In this document: positions 1-20,200 of the stretch, in pieces | Layout: each line of letters opens with the position of its first letter | Position numbering within the stretch: position 1 is the first letter of the stretch | DNA from: Whitmania pigra | Lineage: Eukaryota; Annelida; Clitellata; Hirudinida; Haemopidae | Reading direction: 5' to 3' | DNA: 64,000 bases | Assembly: GCA_021613335.1 (NCBI GenBank) | Contig: JAJTWR010000356.1 | Coordinates: forward strand, 296,001-360,000 | The notes under the pieces: model-generated | Databases searched by the model: none | Told to the model about the DNA's origin: nothing | Seen by the model: the letters and a program-made list of their open reading frames with translations, nothing else | Program-made: the position numbers and the translations under genes

Positions 1-699
1 GTTGTTTCGGATTATTATCCCGCCCTAAACCAGCAACCGACTCTCGCACTGTCCGACTACAACTGCTTCAGAGACGCGGGTTACGCCGATGCGCTCCATC
101 AGACCGTGACGCGTTCGACCGACGACGATGCCGCCTGTTTTCAGGATCATCATCGTCACCACCACCATCACCTTCATCATCTTCCATCGCATCATCATCA
201 AGACCATCTGACGATTTATCCGAAATGTTGCAGCTATAATCCAGAGGGATTGTTTGACGAAAACCTCATCCTATGCGACGCACAGTCCATCGACTGCCGC
301 CAACCACCGATAAAGGACGCCACCACCGCTGCCGCAATCACCACAAAGTCGCCAGCTTCCACGGCTGCATTTCTGCCGAGCAGAGCCACACCATTCAAAA
401 CTTTCAAGAACCCCTTCTGCCCAAAGAGCGGCAGTCCGGTCGGCAAGATATTTAGTGGCCCAGCGACCTCTGTTCAAGTTGGAGTTTCCGAGAGTTTGCT
501 GGGGGAACAACAGTGCTGCATCGGATGCAGGGATTCTGCCAAAGACGGTAGCATAATGGGAGACGCTCCATGCTCTCTGTGCAGTGGTAAGGACGATGCC
601 AATAGCACCAAGAAGCACTGTGCAACCACGTTTTTTCCAGTCTCTTTCCACCTCCAGAACGAGTCGCTCAAACCTGATCTTACTCAGTTGAACAATTGA
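1..699 (+). CDS. 3' terminal exon of an unrecognised gene, His-rich (5' end outside window)
   Basis: The frame is open from base 1 to a TGA at 697-699 and gives about 232 residues, so this is most likely the last exon of a gene that starts left of the window. The base composition is clearly more GC-rich than the spacer that follows at 700. Visible traits are a His-rich stretch around residues 46-62, Thr/Ala/Pro-rich low-complexity sequence, and Cys pairs in the second half (KCC, QQCC-x2-C, CS-x-C). There is no membrane segment. I do not recognise the family. The real 5' splice acceptor could lie inside this stretch, so the first codons are uncertain. Confidence 0.5.
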   Translation, partial: VVSDYYPALNQQPTLALSDYNCFRDAGYADALHQTVTRSTDDDAACFQDHHRHHHHHLHHLPSHHHQDHLTIYPKCCSYNPEGLFDENLILCDAQSIDCRQPPIKDATTAAAITTKSPASTAAFLPSRATPFKTFKNPFCPKSGSPVGKIFSGPATSVQVGVSESLLGEQQCCIGCRDSAKDGSIMGDAPCSLCSGKDDANSTKKHCATTFFPVSFHLQNESLKPDLTQLNN

Positions 700-3581
700 A
701 AACGAATGTTCTATTTGAGCGAATGGACGTTTTCAGCTTTTGGATCTTGAGATGGATTTGTCGTTTATTTTTGCATCATCCATTCGTTCTGCTGTCGTTG
801 ATTGTGTGTAAAATAATTTGTAAAATCTTGTTTCACTTTTAATACCACTTGTTGTTATTCTTATAACTGAGGTACAGTTGGAAAGTTTGTTAAGTTTAAT
901 ATAAAAAATAATGTAATATAACTAATACATTTAATTTCGGTCATGTTTGAATGTAAATTTGTATATACATATATATTACAACATAGAATTCAAAATGTAA
1001 AGACAATATCCATCATTCGGTTGTCCGATGTTGCAACAATTCATGGCTTCGCATAATGTAAGTCAAAAAATGAATCAAATTCTTACGATTAAAAGTTTCT
1101 TAATTAAACTTTCAAACAATTGCCAATTAATTTCAATTTTTATTTTAATTTAACTTTTTCCTTATTTGATGTTGCCGCCATAAACTACGGAAAACAGCAA
1201 ATATTAAAATCTATTAAAATAACAAATTAAAACAAACAACTTGCAAAGGCCTAAGGATATCCTCTGTCATAAAAACTGAAAATTATGACACATGAACATA
1301 TTATATTATTATAATATTATGTTTTGTTATTTTAGGTTAACATATTATATTATGTTCAACTTGTGATTTCAGATGAGGCAACCTTTAAGAACAGGTTAGA
1401 ACGTGTAACTCCAAAAGGTCACCTAGAATTTCTGGAATAAAGATATTTGAATGTATCTGAAAAATTATGAAAATTCCTTGAAGATATTTTTTAAATTTTG
1501 ATAAAGCTTCATATGCTATTTTGTTCAAACTAAAACATCAGTGATGCGTTAAAAAATATGCTTAATTAATAGCATTCTATATAATTTATATTAATTAATT
1601 AATAGTTTAATATATCATTTGTTAATACATAACGTATAATAATTAATAGCTTAGTTTATATCCAAGGTATCTTTCAACCTCACTTACATTTCAATGAAAT
1701 AAAAAAAGATTATTTACCCAAAATGTACAAAAACAAAAGACAAAAATAACTTTCTTTAATCTCATTCACATTTGTCTCGAGTCGTATTGAGGCATTTATT
1801 TTGAAAAAAGCAACGAAATTACTGCAGAAAGATCACACAGACAAATGTCTTTTAATCATGTACAAGTAATCACGTACATGTAATCATGTAATCCACTTCC
1901 TTTTACGATCTTTGTTTGAACGTTTTGGAAGTCCTTTTTATTTGGTTTCGTTGACCTCCTGATGACGATTTGATTTTATAGCCTCGTTAAGTAATTAACT
2001 AACTAATGAATTCAGTGATACTTATTGATAATGCAATGAAGAACTATAAATTATTATGCTATTAAATGATTAAACACTACTTAATAACTTGGCATGAATT
2101 TTAACTAAAACTTATTTACTTATTAACTTATTACACTTGTTAACCTTCAACTTTACGATTGGTTTCGCTCGTACAAGGACGCCTTCGCGAGTTTTGCTTT
2201 CCACGAATGAATCATATCGAAGATCCATCATCGTTTCTGTCAAAAAATGGCTACTTTGCCAGTCGATGCCCATTAGGGACGTGCCTGTGAAAAATAAATA
2301 AAAATAAATGAAAAAAGTTACAAAACGAATAAAAATAGTTATAAAATAAATAAAAATATATAAAAGTAAATATAAAATAGATCCAAATAAATAAAAATAA
2401 TTTTAAAATAAATAAAAATGCAAATAAACTTCTCTGATCATTAGTCCTTCGATGTACAGCGAGCCATTTGTCAGGAGCAGATCACCAATTACCAGGCAGA
2501 TATAATCTGTTGTAATCAGAGATGCTTTTGCACGAATGATTTTATGGATCGGTGTGAGTTGCTTGGATTAATATTAGTGACTTGAATAATTTCTTCTGTC
2601 TATGTTTATTAATCTAGCGTCAACGCGAGGACATCTGCGGTAGCAGGAATAAAAATTCTTTTCTTTTTTTTTTTTTTGTTATAAAAATGAACAAATATTC
2701 TATTTTAAATATTTATTTATCCATTACATAAGCATTTTATTTGTACCCAAATTTATTGGCTGAGAAATAATACTTCAAAAAAAAAAAAATGATTCGAAAA
2801 ATTTATTATTGTTTATTGATTGCGAAATAACTTGAATGTTTGAAACAAAGACACCATATAACATGAGATTCTAGCTTTTTCTAACTCAACAGTCAGAAGT
2901 TTACAGCTAAACTTTCTCCAAAAACTACATGGAATCGTTACTTTGTCTTATCATTTATAAACACGCATAATTGCAGGGTTAATTAAATCATTTTACTGCC
3001 ATTAAAAAAACATTTCAGAGACAATTAACGAAAAGATAATTTTACGAATCTCTCCAAAATTGCCCGTGGCTTGCACAGGGTTCAACCCGGAATGAAGCCT
3101 TTTTGGTAATGAAATAATGGCTCATCAGTCGATTCAATGGATTCCTCTCCAGTTTCGCAGCCCAGCTACGAGTTCCACGGTTCCAGCTATTCATTCCGAA
3201 CGGATTTTCGTCGCACGGCTGACAGAAGCTTTGCTCGGCTTTCTGTCGTGGAATTAGCATTTGGAAAAAGATGAGTCAACAGCCAATTACAGCGGTGCCT
3301 GCTCCGTTGGTTAAAAATTCGGAGCTAACGTTCGTTGCTAAATGCAGTGCTTAACGGATATCGAAGGAAACGATTTCGTAATGGCGCTAATTCCTCCTTA
3401 AATATCGGCGCCATTCATGGATGCGCATCAGAAGGAGATCTGTTGCAGAAGTTGAAAATCTTTCCTCAAATTCCCGTGAAGAAACACGAGGCGACTGGTG
3501 ATATATCCTCGGTGAAACTCGGATCAAACGGATGGAGAAAGAATGCTTCTCGTTCTGTGAACATAGTCTAAAAGTTTAAAA
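700..3581. other. AT-rich intergenic spacer with A-rich simple repeat
   Basis: No coding exon can be supported here. It holds the 3' flank of the left gene and the presumed promoter and 5' UTR of DEG/ENaC channel 1. An A-rich AAATA-type tract covers about 2288-2420, and poly-T and poly-A runs sit near 2662 and 2779. The stretch 3042-3571 is less AT-rich and has short open frames on both strands, but none has splice-consistent continuation or a recognisable motif. Confidence 0.5.
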
Positions 3582-9460
<5,879 letters not shown>

Positions 9461-11230
9461 ATCACATATTTTGTGTTTTAACTTTTTATTGGAAGGAAAA
9501 ACTTAATATTTTGCAGTTGCGACGTGAGTGGCATCTGAATTTAGGACATTTTTATGAATTACATGATTTACATGATTGTGCTTTTCTTTGCTAATAAAGA
9601 TGATGTTGACAGTGAAGAGGGTTTTGTAATGTTAAATTTGATTATTGAAGTGTTATAATTAACAATTAATAAAATTAATCTAGTTTAATTTCTATATAAT
9701 TGACATATTTGTTAAGATTTAATGATGCGAAATGTAGTTTGTAAGAAAATTCTTAGCCAATATTTTGGGTTTATTTTTGGGTTTAAGAAAGTAAATTTGG
9801 AGGAGAATAATTATATTTATTATAGCATGCTGTTGCTGTAATTTCTTTAGATGCTTGAAGTTGAATCTAATTTTGAATATTAATAATACTACTACTATGC
9901 CTACTAATAATGATAATAATAATAATATCATCATCACCTTATAAGACTTCAGAATTACAAATTTTGACGTAACAATTAGAATTCCAACTATTCAATTAAT
10001 GATTTTAGAAAATAATTTAGGACATTTAAATTAGGACAACATGAAATTCAGTATATCAACTATTAATAATGTAGCAATAAATTAATTAATAAAGAAATGA
10101 ATTAATTAATTTAATATTTTAATATAATCCGAATGTCCTCGAAAATTCTATTTCCTCTGAAGTTTCACAAGGAAATGAAATTAGCGCGTTTGTAAATTGT
10201 AAAATAAGCGCTGATTTTATGTTTCAGTTGTTAATTAATTAATTTAATTTTGTTATCTGGAAATGCATTTTATTATAGTTGAGCCTATGAAAATGTATTT
10301 TATTCGATTTATTTATTTAAGACATTTAATATTTAGTTTAAAGTTTTATCATTTATTTCAATGTAATAACATTTATGTTAAAAGATTATTATTTACTTGA
10401 TTCATTTGTTTTCAAATTATTCCTTTTGCATGTATTGCACAAATAACGATTTATAAGTTCAGAAATATTTTGTTAAACAGTTAACAATTAACGATCACAC
10501 CTTTAAAATACACTGACCTTATTGACCATAATTAATATTTAATAAACAGTCGCTATCGACGTTTAATAAATTATGGCGAGCACGCATGATGCACTAACGA
10601 TGCATGGAAGGTGCATGGATGATGCTCTTCTGCAGGCAATAAAGGTGAGCTGTGCTTGCTGTTGGAGCATTTTGCACGCTGTTTACATTCTCTCTTATCA
10701 TCTCAAAATTCATACTCAAGTGAGTTCTTTGTGTGTTTAACTGGAATGTAAATGCTTTCTTATTTATTTCTCGGATAATGCGCTAACTAATTATTAACTG
10801 ATTAATTCCGTTTAAATAAGTATTAGTTTTATTTATCAGCTGCATACAAATCTTTTGGCATCTATGGATTAATAATCGACTCGCTTTGTTGGAGAAATTG
10901 GTCTCAGACGAAACAGCACATACCAGTAACATTCACACTTTAACATCTGCTAATTTAGGCCGGATATACAACGATCAACAACAAATCTTCAGTTATACCA
11001 TCAGAATATATCGTGATTTTAAGAATTATTTTAATCAATTAACTACTCTTTCACCAGTCTACGCTTATGTTTATTTTTATTATTATAATTATTCTAGATA
11101 TTAGTAATTATATTTATTATTGCAATTATCCTGTATAATAATAATAATCACATTTTTATTAATAATAGTATTTAATTACTGCAATTATTCTAGTTCCGTA
11201 CATTTCCTCTCAGAACCTCCACAAGAAGAC
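9461..11230. other. Intergenic spacer between channel 1 and the DPP-like gene
   Basis: AT-rich, with no coding exon I can support. The less AT-rich part at about 10570-10700 contains several ATG triplets and a GT-rich donor-like site, and could hold an untranslated first exon of the DPP-like gene. An acceptor-like CTCAG at about 11215 precedes the first coding exon. Confidence 0.4.
9593..9598 (+). terminator. Candidate polyadenylation signal of channel 1
   Basis: An AATAAA hexamer lies 133 bases downstream of the exon 13 stop codon. This is the nearest canonical signal and fits a short 3' UTR. Not proven. Confidence 0.4.
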
Positions 11231-14200
11231 ATGATGATGTCATCAGAAGCACAAGACAAAACAACTGGTAGCGAACAACAACTGCCAACCAGCAACAACA
11301 ACAACACTTCAGCAACTGACCACAAAAGGTCATCCAAGGACAGTATCAACCCAATCACCTGTCCATTCACTCACACCGTCAAGGAAGCAGTTGCCATAGC
11401 AGCCGGAAAGAAGGAGAGTGACGGAGACGACGACGATGGAAAAAACATTCGCTCCAACATGTTGTGCTACCTGTATTGGTTGCTGGTCGTTCTCATACTC
11501 GGGTTGATTTCATTCACGGTTTGGTTGAGCATTCAACTGGCACGGAGGCACAGCGAGATGAACGGTTTGAATTTGGTTGTTTGATATTTTTTAATTTTTC
11601 TTCTTTTTTTTAAAGAATTGTTTTATTTAGTTTTTTTTAAATTCATTATTTAATTTTTTTTTTGTTAAATTTAGTTCATATTTAAAAAAAAATTCATATG
11701 TTGATAAGTGTCGATTAATAATTTAATAAATGATAAGTGGCGATATTGAATGTAATCAGTTAAAGTGTGTTTTGTGTAACGCTTCTGAGAATGAAAGTTG
11801 CTAATTATTGTAAATGTGATATTGAATTGTTCACATTTACCTACTTCTATCAACTTTTAGTTGTGATAAATCATGAACAAGACCACTGTTAATGCAGATA
11901 TAAATTTCAAATTACAGCCAAATTATTAGCGGAAATATTTGTTTCGTATTTAATATGCGCAGGTGTTTCAAAGGAATTACCTCTGAAATTATTTCTGAAA
12001 TAATTTCTCTATTACAAAATTTAGTTTAATGTTTTTAAACTTTAATCTTTTTCTTATGATTTTGGCTTTTGATTAAGGCTACCAAATTATGTTATTATAA
12101 ATATGGTTTTTTATTTCAAAAAAGTGGAATATCCATGTTGATTAACTCAAGTTACTCCAGTAAATGCACCATTTAATTAATTTAATTAATTAATGCATTA
12201 ATGAATCGACAATATCATGGAAATGAAAAAAGAAATCAATTAAACAAATGTTATGTCCATTATTTTTATTTACATACAACTGAATGGATTTAAAACTACA
12301 AATTGATCAATTATAATCACATAATAATTACAAGAATAATAATTAATTAAAATAGTTATCTAAAATTTAGTTCAAACGAATCATCTGTTCTAGGAAGCAG
12401 ACGTCAGCTGCCTTTCCCGCTTCTCAGAGTATTGATTTTCCATGCCAGCGATGAGAATAATGTTGGCAATATTGATGGAATTTATCCTCTTTTAAGCAAA
12501 GAACCAGAAAATATTTCAATAAAGAAGAAGCTTTTATTATTTATGTTATCATAATTAGTGATATTATTAGTTTTTATCATATTATAATTATACTTTATTA
12601 ATTATTAATTGTTTGTTTACTATTTTATTAATTAATTATTTATATTATTTAATTATGCTTTGTGAAAATAATCACTTTCAAGAAGTTGATGATGTTGCTG
12701 AAAGTGCAAATTCAGTGCAAATGTTGATTAAGTTTCACTTGAAAGTAAATTAATCGTCAGTTCAAATGATCACTCATTTCATATTTGAAAGCTGTTCAAC
12801 ACCTTTGTAAGCAATTCCTTTGCTTCCTCGCACATCATCATAATTTAAAAGTAATTATAACGAAATTGCAATATAACGTATGAATTATAATAAAAAAAAA
12901 TAATTTTAGGCAAATCTTAGCTTAATTTCCAAATTTTAATGATACCAATAATTTTAACTGAATTACATTATAATTTAAAGAGATTAATAACGTCGTCTTA
13001 TTATTTCTTTTAATGTCTTACGTTGAATGTAAAAAATGATTGGAGAACACATTCCAATTTTATCAACTATCAATAAAGTACTCATTTTGAATTAGTAACA
13101 AAGTATTTTGAATTTTTAACAAAACTGTTAATAATTTTATTTTTTTATTTATTTATTTTCAGACCACAGGAAGAACTTTGATTTCGAAGACATCTTCAAC
13201 GAAACTCTGAAACCAAAAACATTCGATGTCACGTGGGTCAGAAGTGAGTCGTTATTTGATTATTAATATTTATCTATTATATTTAATCATTATTTAATAA
13301 TCACTTAATTAGTAATATTATTAATATTTATATATTATGTTTAATCTTTACATAAAATATAATATAAAAATATTAAAATTACAGTTACGACTTTTTACAA
13401 TTGTCCATTAGCAAATTGTCATAACATAAGGGCTTGTGCAGCTTAGGGAGTCGAAATGTCTGTGGGTGGCCATGCTAATAATAATAATAACAATAATAAT
13501 AATAATAATAATAACAATAATACTAAAAATAACAATAATAATAATAACAATAATACTATCATTAACAACAGTAATAAACATAACACCAATAACAACAATA
13601 ATAATTTCAATAATACCTGTGATAGTAAAATTAATCCCAATAATAACATGTCAGCAGTGCATTGTAATTTCGTAATAAATGTTTTAAAAATGAATTTAAA
13701 TTTTAAGCTGACTCGTACATCTACGCCATGAACGGAAACCTGTTTCTCTTCAACATTACAAGCAACCACACCAAGAAGATCATGGATAACTTTGTCACGG
13801 TGAACATGCACTAGTCATGCTTATTAGCTTTATTTATCTTTAATTAATTTTTATAAGTCTTAATTATTAATAAATTATAATTGGATTAATAAATTATAAT
13901 TAAATTAATAACGTCTTGGTAGTAAATAATTTGTAAATTTCAGGAACTTAAAAAACCGTTTTCATATTCCATATCCAAAGATCTCAAATACGTTCTCCTG
14001 CAATTTGACAAAAAAAAGGTTCAACTTAAAAATTGTTTTACATATATTTTAATGTTTACTCGATTAACGATTGTCATTATTACTCGTATTATTTAATTAC
14101 ATTTCATGTTTATATTTATATTCCAATTCACAATATAAAACATTATTTTACAGGTTTGGAGGCACTCGTACCTGTCGAAATATGCAATTCATGACACCCA

Positions 14201-17200
14201 CTTGCCCCCCGGAGTGTCGTTAGTCTTCAGATTATTTGTCACTACTCATTGGCATAATTTATGAATAATTTAATTAATAATTTATTCAAAGACGTCTGCA
14301 TAATCTTGGCGATGAACAAACCAGCAGCAAAGATAAGAATAAATATCTTCAAAACGCTCAAATGGCTCCAACTTCTTCTGCTATGGTGACAACAAGTTTC
14401 AATAATTTCATAATTAAGTTACAATTTCATAATTAATAATAACAATTTCATAACTAATGGTTGCGATTTTACAATTAATAGTTAGAATTTTATAATTAAT
14501 AGTTAGAATTTTATAACTAATAGTTACAATTTCATAATGTAAACTTTCAACTTGTGATAGCATATTTACGAATAACTTTGCAACACGTTTCATGAATTTC
14601 ATTGAACAACAATTATTATTGAACGACGATGAAGATGCAAAATAAGAACTTCGAGTGGTGATATTAAAGTTGTTGTTACTAATGTTGCTGCTATTAATAT
14701 TTCAAACCTGACATTGGCAAACGTTATAATATTTCAACAATAAAGCGTTATTAAAATTGTTATTTGATGATTAAATTTACTAAATTCAAGCACAAATCCT
14801 GTAACTCATTCCGAATTACAGGTTTTTGTCTCAGAAAACAATTTATTTTACAAAGAATCTCCGAAAATGGCAAGCAAACAAATCACTTTTTCTGGAATCA
14901 ACGAAGAAATTTTTAACGGTGTTTCTGACTGGACTTACGAAAGTATGAGTGCTGTTTAGGAAATTATATTTTTTATTTACTGACAGTGCAGGTTAGCCGA
15001 ATGGGTTACGTGCCTGCATACGGCGGTAATGGCAACAGTCGTAATGTGTCGTGTTCGAAACCCAGCCTGCACTGCCGCCAGCGCCCTTGGGAAGGAGCGC
15101 TATATAAATGGTTACAAGAAGCACCTCTGACGCTATGCATATGGCGCTATATAAATGAAGTTACAATACAATTACAATGCTATTAATACTAAAATTTATA
15201 ATAAATAAATAATGAATTTGTCTTTACAGAAATGGATTTAGAAAATTAAATTTTATCTTGTGAAACTGATGAAAAGTTTGAAATTTAATTTTAATAATCT
15301 GTCATAAAACGTTTGTTTTCCAGACATTTTATCGAAATCATCAGCTCTCTGGTGGTCTCCTAACTCGAGGTGAGTGGTCAAAATTTCATTAAAACTTTGG
15401 AAATACAAAATCTTTTAACGATTTAAAAAAAACCTTAAACTCATTTCTGAAAATAGATTCTAAATCTTGAGAAAAAAGTTAGAATTTGAAAAAATTTGAA
15501 AAAAATTTGCAAGGAGTGGCATTTTCCAATTTGATTTTTGCAGGTTTATTTGCTATCTGTCCATAAATAGCTCCGAGGTTCCAAAATTCAGTTTCATGAA
15601 ATACCACGGCGCCAATGCAACTGTCCACAGCTTCCCACATCCGAAGGTTGAGATTTTTATGACGTTTTGTATTACGTTAATTAAAACATAATTATAATTA
15701 TTTATAATTTTGATTTAGAATATTTTGTTTCAAAATAAATCAAAATTGTTTCTCATATTTTAATATAAACAAATGAAGTTAACACATGACGTTAAAGAAA
15801 ATAAATTTAATTTAAAATAAACTAACGTGGTATTCATTTCCAAAATATCAATCGTTAAAAGTGCATTCCCTGCAGGCCCTACCCGCCAGCCACATACCCA
15901 ACGTTACAGTGAGGGTGGTCGACACCGACGAATTGAAAGACGAAAACTTTCTTCTGGTTCTCCAACCCCCACCGGAATTTTCTGACACGTAAGTAGATTG
16001 ATAAAAGTTGTTGTAAATTCATTGTTTGTTTCACACTTCGCAAGAGATTGAAATGTTAAAAATTAGTTATTTATAAATTTGTTTTTTCTGTCCAGACATC
16101 ATTATTTATTTATTTATTTATGCATTTAATATTTATATTCATATTCAGAGATCATTACGTGGTCGGAGTATCCTGGATTGATGACAGCAAAGTTCTTGTT
16201 GTCTGGCACAACAGATTCCACACTCAATCCATATCAACCTTGTACGACGTACTGACTGGAAAATTCAGAAATGTTAGGAATTTGAAAACAGTTTTTTTTT
16301 TAAAGTTCTGTTAAAACTAGAAATTAACATTTAAGCATTTGTTTTGTTCGTTTTGATTATTAAAAAAAACCTGAAACACTAAAATTATTCATTACATTAA
16401 TATTAAACTAAATATAATTTATTATAATTGTCATGAATTCATTACACATAAATGCACGATGAGCGTTCGGTCAAGCATGGTAGGTTGACAGTGGTTTCCT
16501 AGCGGGCTGATGTGAGGCACGATTCAACATCCACGCCTGACTGACCTGAAATTTGTATACGAGAAGCCCCCGCGACGTCAGTGAAAGCGTGAAAAGCTGA
16601 AGGGCCGATAGGGAAATAATATTTTTAAAAATCATTTTTGCTTTTCCTCGGAGAATTCTTGTTTGTTTTTTAAATAATAAAAATTAAAAAAAAAACAAAA
16701 AACATTTAATTTCAGGTCAATTACCACACAATTTCCAACGGCTGGATCAATGTGAGTCGATTAAGGCTGCATTTTAATATTTTTAATGTTTAATTTGAAA
16801 ATTATTGCTTTCTTTAAAAACAGCTTTCTCCGCAAATTATTCCCGTAAATTCAGGAAGCAAGTACATCACCGTACTACAAGATTCGACAACGATGTGGGA
16901 ACATTTCGTTCTCGTCGATGCAGAAGTTTGTATTTTTTGTTTGTATATTTTGTATGTATTGCTTTGATTTAATTGTTTGTATCTTCCTAGACTAATTTAT
17001 TTATACTTTTAGAAAGAAATTTGTAAAATATTGTTACAACCGAGCAATAATTAATTAAGTTTACATTGTATGTTAAATAAATCTATATTTAGTTGTTGTA
17101 GTGGAATAATAATTAGGTTTCTTATTGTATAATTTGTTTTATATAATATTCAGTATCTTTTATTGTTACCTCTAGTAGCAATGTATTAGGTTAAAGATAG

Positions 17201-20200
17201 CTTTCCTATCGCTCTCACTATTGTCTCATTCCACCCCAATCCATCTCCCAGTTAGTCTCTCATACTTTCTATAGTTTAGTTGTAGCAATAAACAAACATA
17301 GTAGTAAAAATACAACTTTGGCGACCAGGATTAATTAAGAATCGTAATGGCACAAGTCATGGATAATACTGATCCAGTTAGAGCACTCGTGGAGGAATAC
17401 GAGAAATACTGTCTTCAGAGAGACGAAGAAAATCGTCAGAGAGACCAGAAGAGCCGTCGGAGTTATGAACAATTGTTCAGGGTACTTGAAAGCTTATTGC
17501 TGCTTATCCAGAAATCAAATTCAGAGGAAGCTCCAAGGCTAGTTAAAAAAAGTGCCAGAATCCAGTGATTATTCAGAATCTGTCTTAACGGGGAACATAG
17601 AGGTTGTTGACGAGTTACCAGGGGAATACAAGGGAGAGACTTGTAAAGATTTTCTCAGCAAAAAGATTGAACAAGTTTCTATCGAAAAAGTGTGTCTCGA
17701 TAGTGGTTGCGGAAATCGTCAGTTTACTCCTGAGACAGAAGAGAGTAAGGATGATGTAGTCACTTGGGAAAAATTCAAGGCGTTAGTTTCTTATAAGGGA
17801 GATTGGAGTGAAAAGGACCTGGCTATTTGGGAAAGGTACAAAGATATACTTTCATTTATGGAAGATGGAACTGAAGACGATATGGTCGATTGGGACCAAT
17901 TCAAAGAGATGATCTTATATGACGAATACTAGTTTTGTGAAGGGATGAGACCCAACCAGAAGTGCATTGATAAATAACTAAGTTTACATTGTATATTAAA
18001 TAAATCTATATTTAATTATTTTCATAGTTTATATATAAAGTTTTTCCGGAGAAAGTAGAAATAGACACTAGACATAGGTCTAGAGTTCTCTATCTTATCC
18101 GTTAAGCTGTCTTTTAGACTTTTTAGGCTTTTTGTCTTTAAATACTAAACAGAATCGAACTGATCAGTTCTTCTTTTTGACTAATACCACTGGTGAAATC
18201 CAAGGAATGTTAGAGGGTTTGATGATTCTTTAATTTTTCATTTCTTTTATCATTTCTGCAAAGTCGACTCTAGTTGCTAAATGAAGTCTCGTGACGTTGG
18301 AATTTGCTGAATGGGTAAAATCCCGGTTTCGTTGAATTTCGGGAGCTAGTTTTCAAGTATTCTGAACAGCACCTTCAGAACTGCCTTGTTTAGAATGTTG
18401 CAGATGAAGTTTGTTTTGAGAACTTTGTTCATCAATTAAGCCCCATCGTTTATTACGATTTGAAGAAGTATATCGTGGCAATTCACTGAAATTCATGAGT
18501 ATAAGTTTTTTTTTTTATTAACAAATCGATTTTTATGGAAAATTTTTAAATTTTTTCTCCGCGTTCCTTCATTTGTATTGACAATTGGCCAATGTTTCAT
18601 TATATTATAAAATGAAATAAAAAGCAACAAAACGCATTAAAATACAACAAACTGTCACATTTCAGTTTCCGGAAAGCAGTGAATCTGAAAAACCTGAGGA
18701 GGCAACGTATTTGACACAAGGATTGAAGGACACTCCTGAGATTGTTGGGCACAACGAAAACGGAGAAATGTTTGGATGATTTATTGATTTTTAATTATAT
18801 TAACTTAATTCCATTTTGTAAAATTATGAATAAGTAATTACGGCTTAAAATTTTGTAAATCACCGCAACAGATTTTATCTCTTGGCTAATGGAGATCCCA
18901 CCACAAGACATTTATTTCGGTATGGATAAAAATTATAAATAATTATTAGATTGCCAAATAATGAATATTCAATACGAATATGATTATCCAATAAGAATGT
19001 GAAAATGAATTTCCAATATGAATATCAATCTGAATTTGATCAATGTAAATTCTTATTAATTATTTTATTTCCAGCTTAAACTGGAATACGAAAACGTCAA
19101 AATGCATGACTTGCAACATGACCGAATGTCATTATGTCAGCGCCTCTTTTGGTCATGACTCCAAATATTACATACTTGGATGCCTGGGACCTCATATACC
19201 GAAATATATCCTCAAGAGCGTTCATACCTCTTTAAGTAAGCTAATTTAAATTAATCCGAAATATTACGACGATATTGAAATAACCCGGGGTTCCGCAAAC
19301 TAAAATCTTTAGATATTAAGCAAGTATTCAGTTATTAGAATTGAAAAATCATGATGAGGATTTGAGTATCTAGAACATCAGAATGAGATTGTTTGTAGAC
19401 CTGTTTTTATGGCAAGAATATAGGTACATCGTTTGTGAAAAAGATAACCACGAAATATTTAAATTTAGATTTAACTATTTTTGCAATAAAAACTTAATAG
19501 TTTTTTGTTCGGTAATAAAAATATAGTGAACAGCATATTTTTGTTTAGAAATTATTGCTAAATATTTATTATTGCAGATGTTGTGCTTGAAGATAACAAA
19601 GTTTTGGCTCAAGCTCTCTCGTCGAAGATTCTACCTGAAGTGAAGTTCATGAGCATCAGACTTGGTGATAATCACAGTGAGTTGTTTAATATCAATTTAC
19701 CAGTGTCTAAACTGATTTAAAACTTTTAGAATTTCTATTTGATATTTAATATTCTAACAATTATTCATAAAATACTGTAAAAATAAAGTAAATAAACCTT
19801 CTCGAGAAATGTGTTGGAACTGCAAAAGATAAAAGTACAAACGGAACCCGATTTTGAAGTTGTTCTCATTTATTTTCAAGTTATTTGGAGGATATTTAGG
19901 CTAAAAGGTTTGAACCATTTTAAAGATGGCCGTGTTGGTTTCAAAAAATGTGGAAAAAAGCAATTAAAGAATGATTGGAATAGCAGTGGCTTTAAAAACA
20001 AATAGAAAACAGGTTTAAAATTGCACCAGGAAAAAATAACAGAAAACTTATTTAACAACAAATACTTAATTTAATTCTAATGAACATTTTTTTTTACAAT
20101 TAAACAAAAAATTATTTTTGATTGATAAACCTATTTGACAACTTTTAAAACACTTTTTTAGAGTAAACTAAGCATGATGTAAAAGATACTTAATAAAAAA

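Noticed and set aside
3042..3571. Open frames just upstream of channel 1 on both strands
   Set aside because: No motif, no fitting splice sites; more likely 5' UTR or spacer.
10886..11104. 72-codon frame upstream of the DPP-like gene
   Set aside because: No acceptor/donor pair links it in phase to the first coding exon, and the residues look like translated AT-rich DNA.
14985..15060. Functional tRNA gene
   Set aside because: The boxes are present but the sequence does not fold into a complete cloverleaf by eye and is followed by the SINE body.
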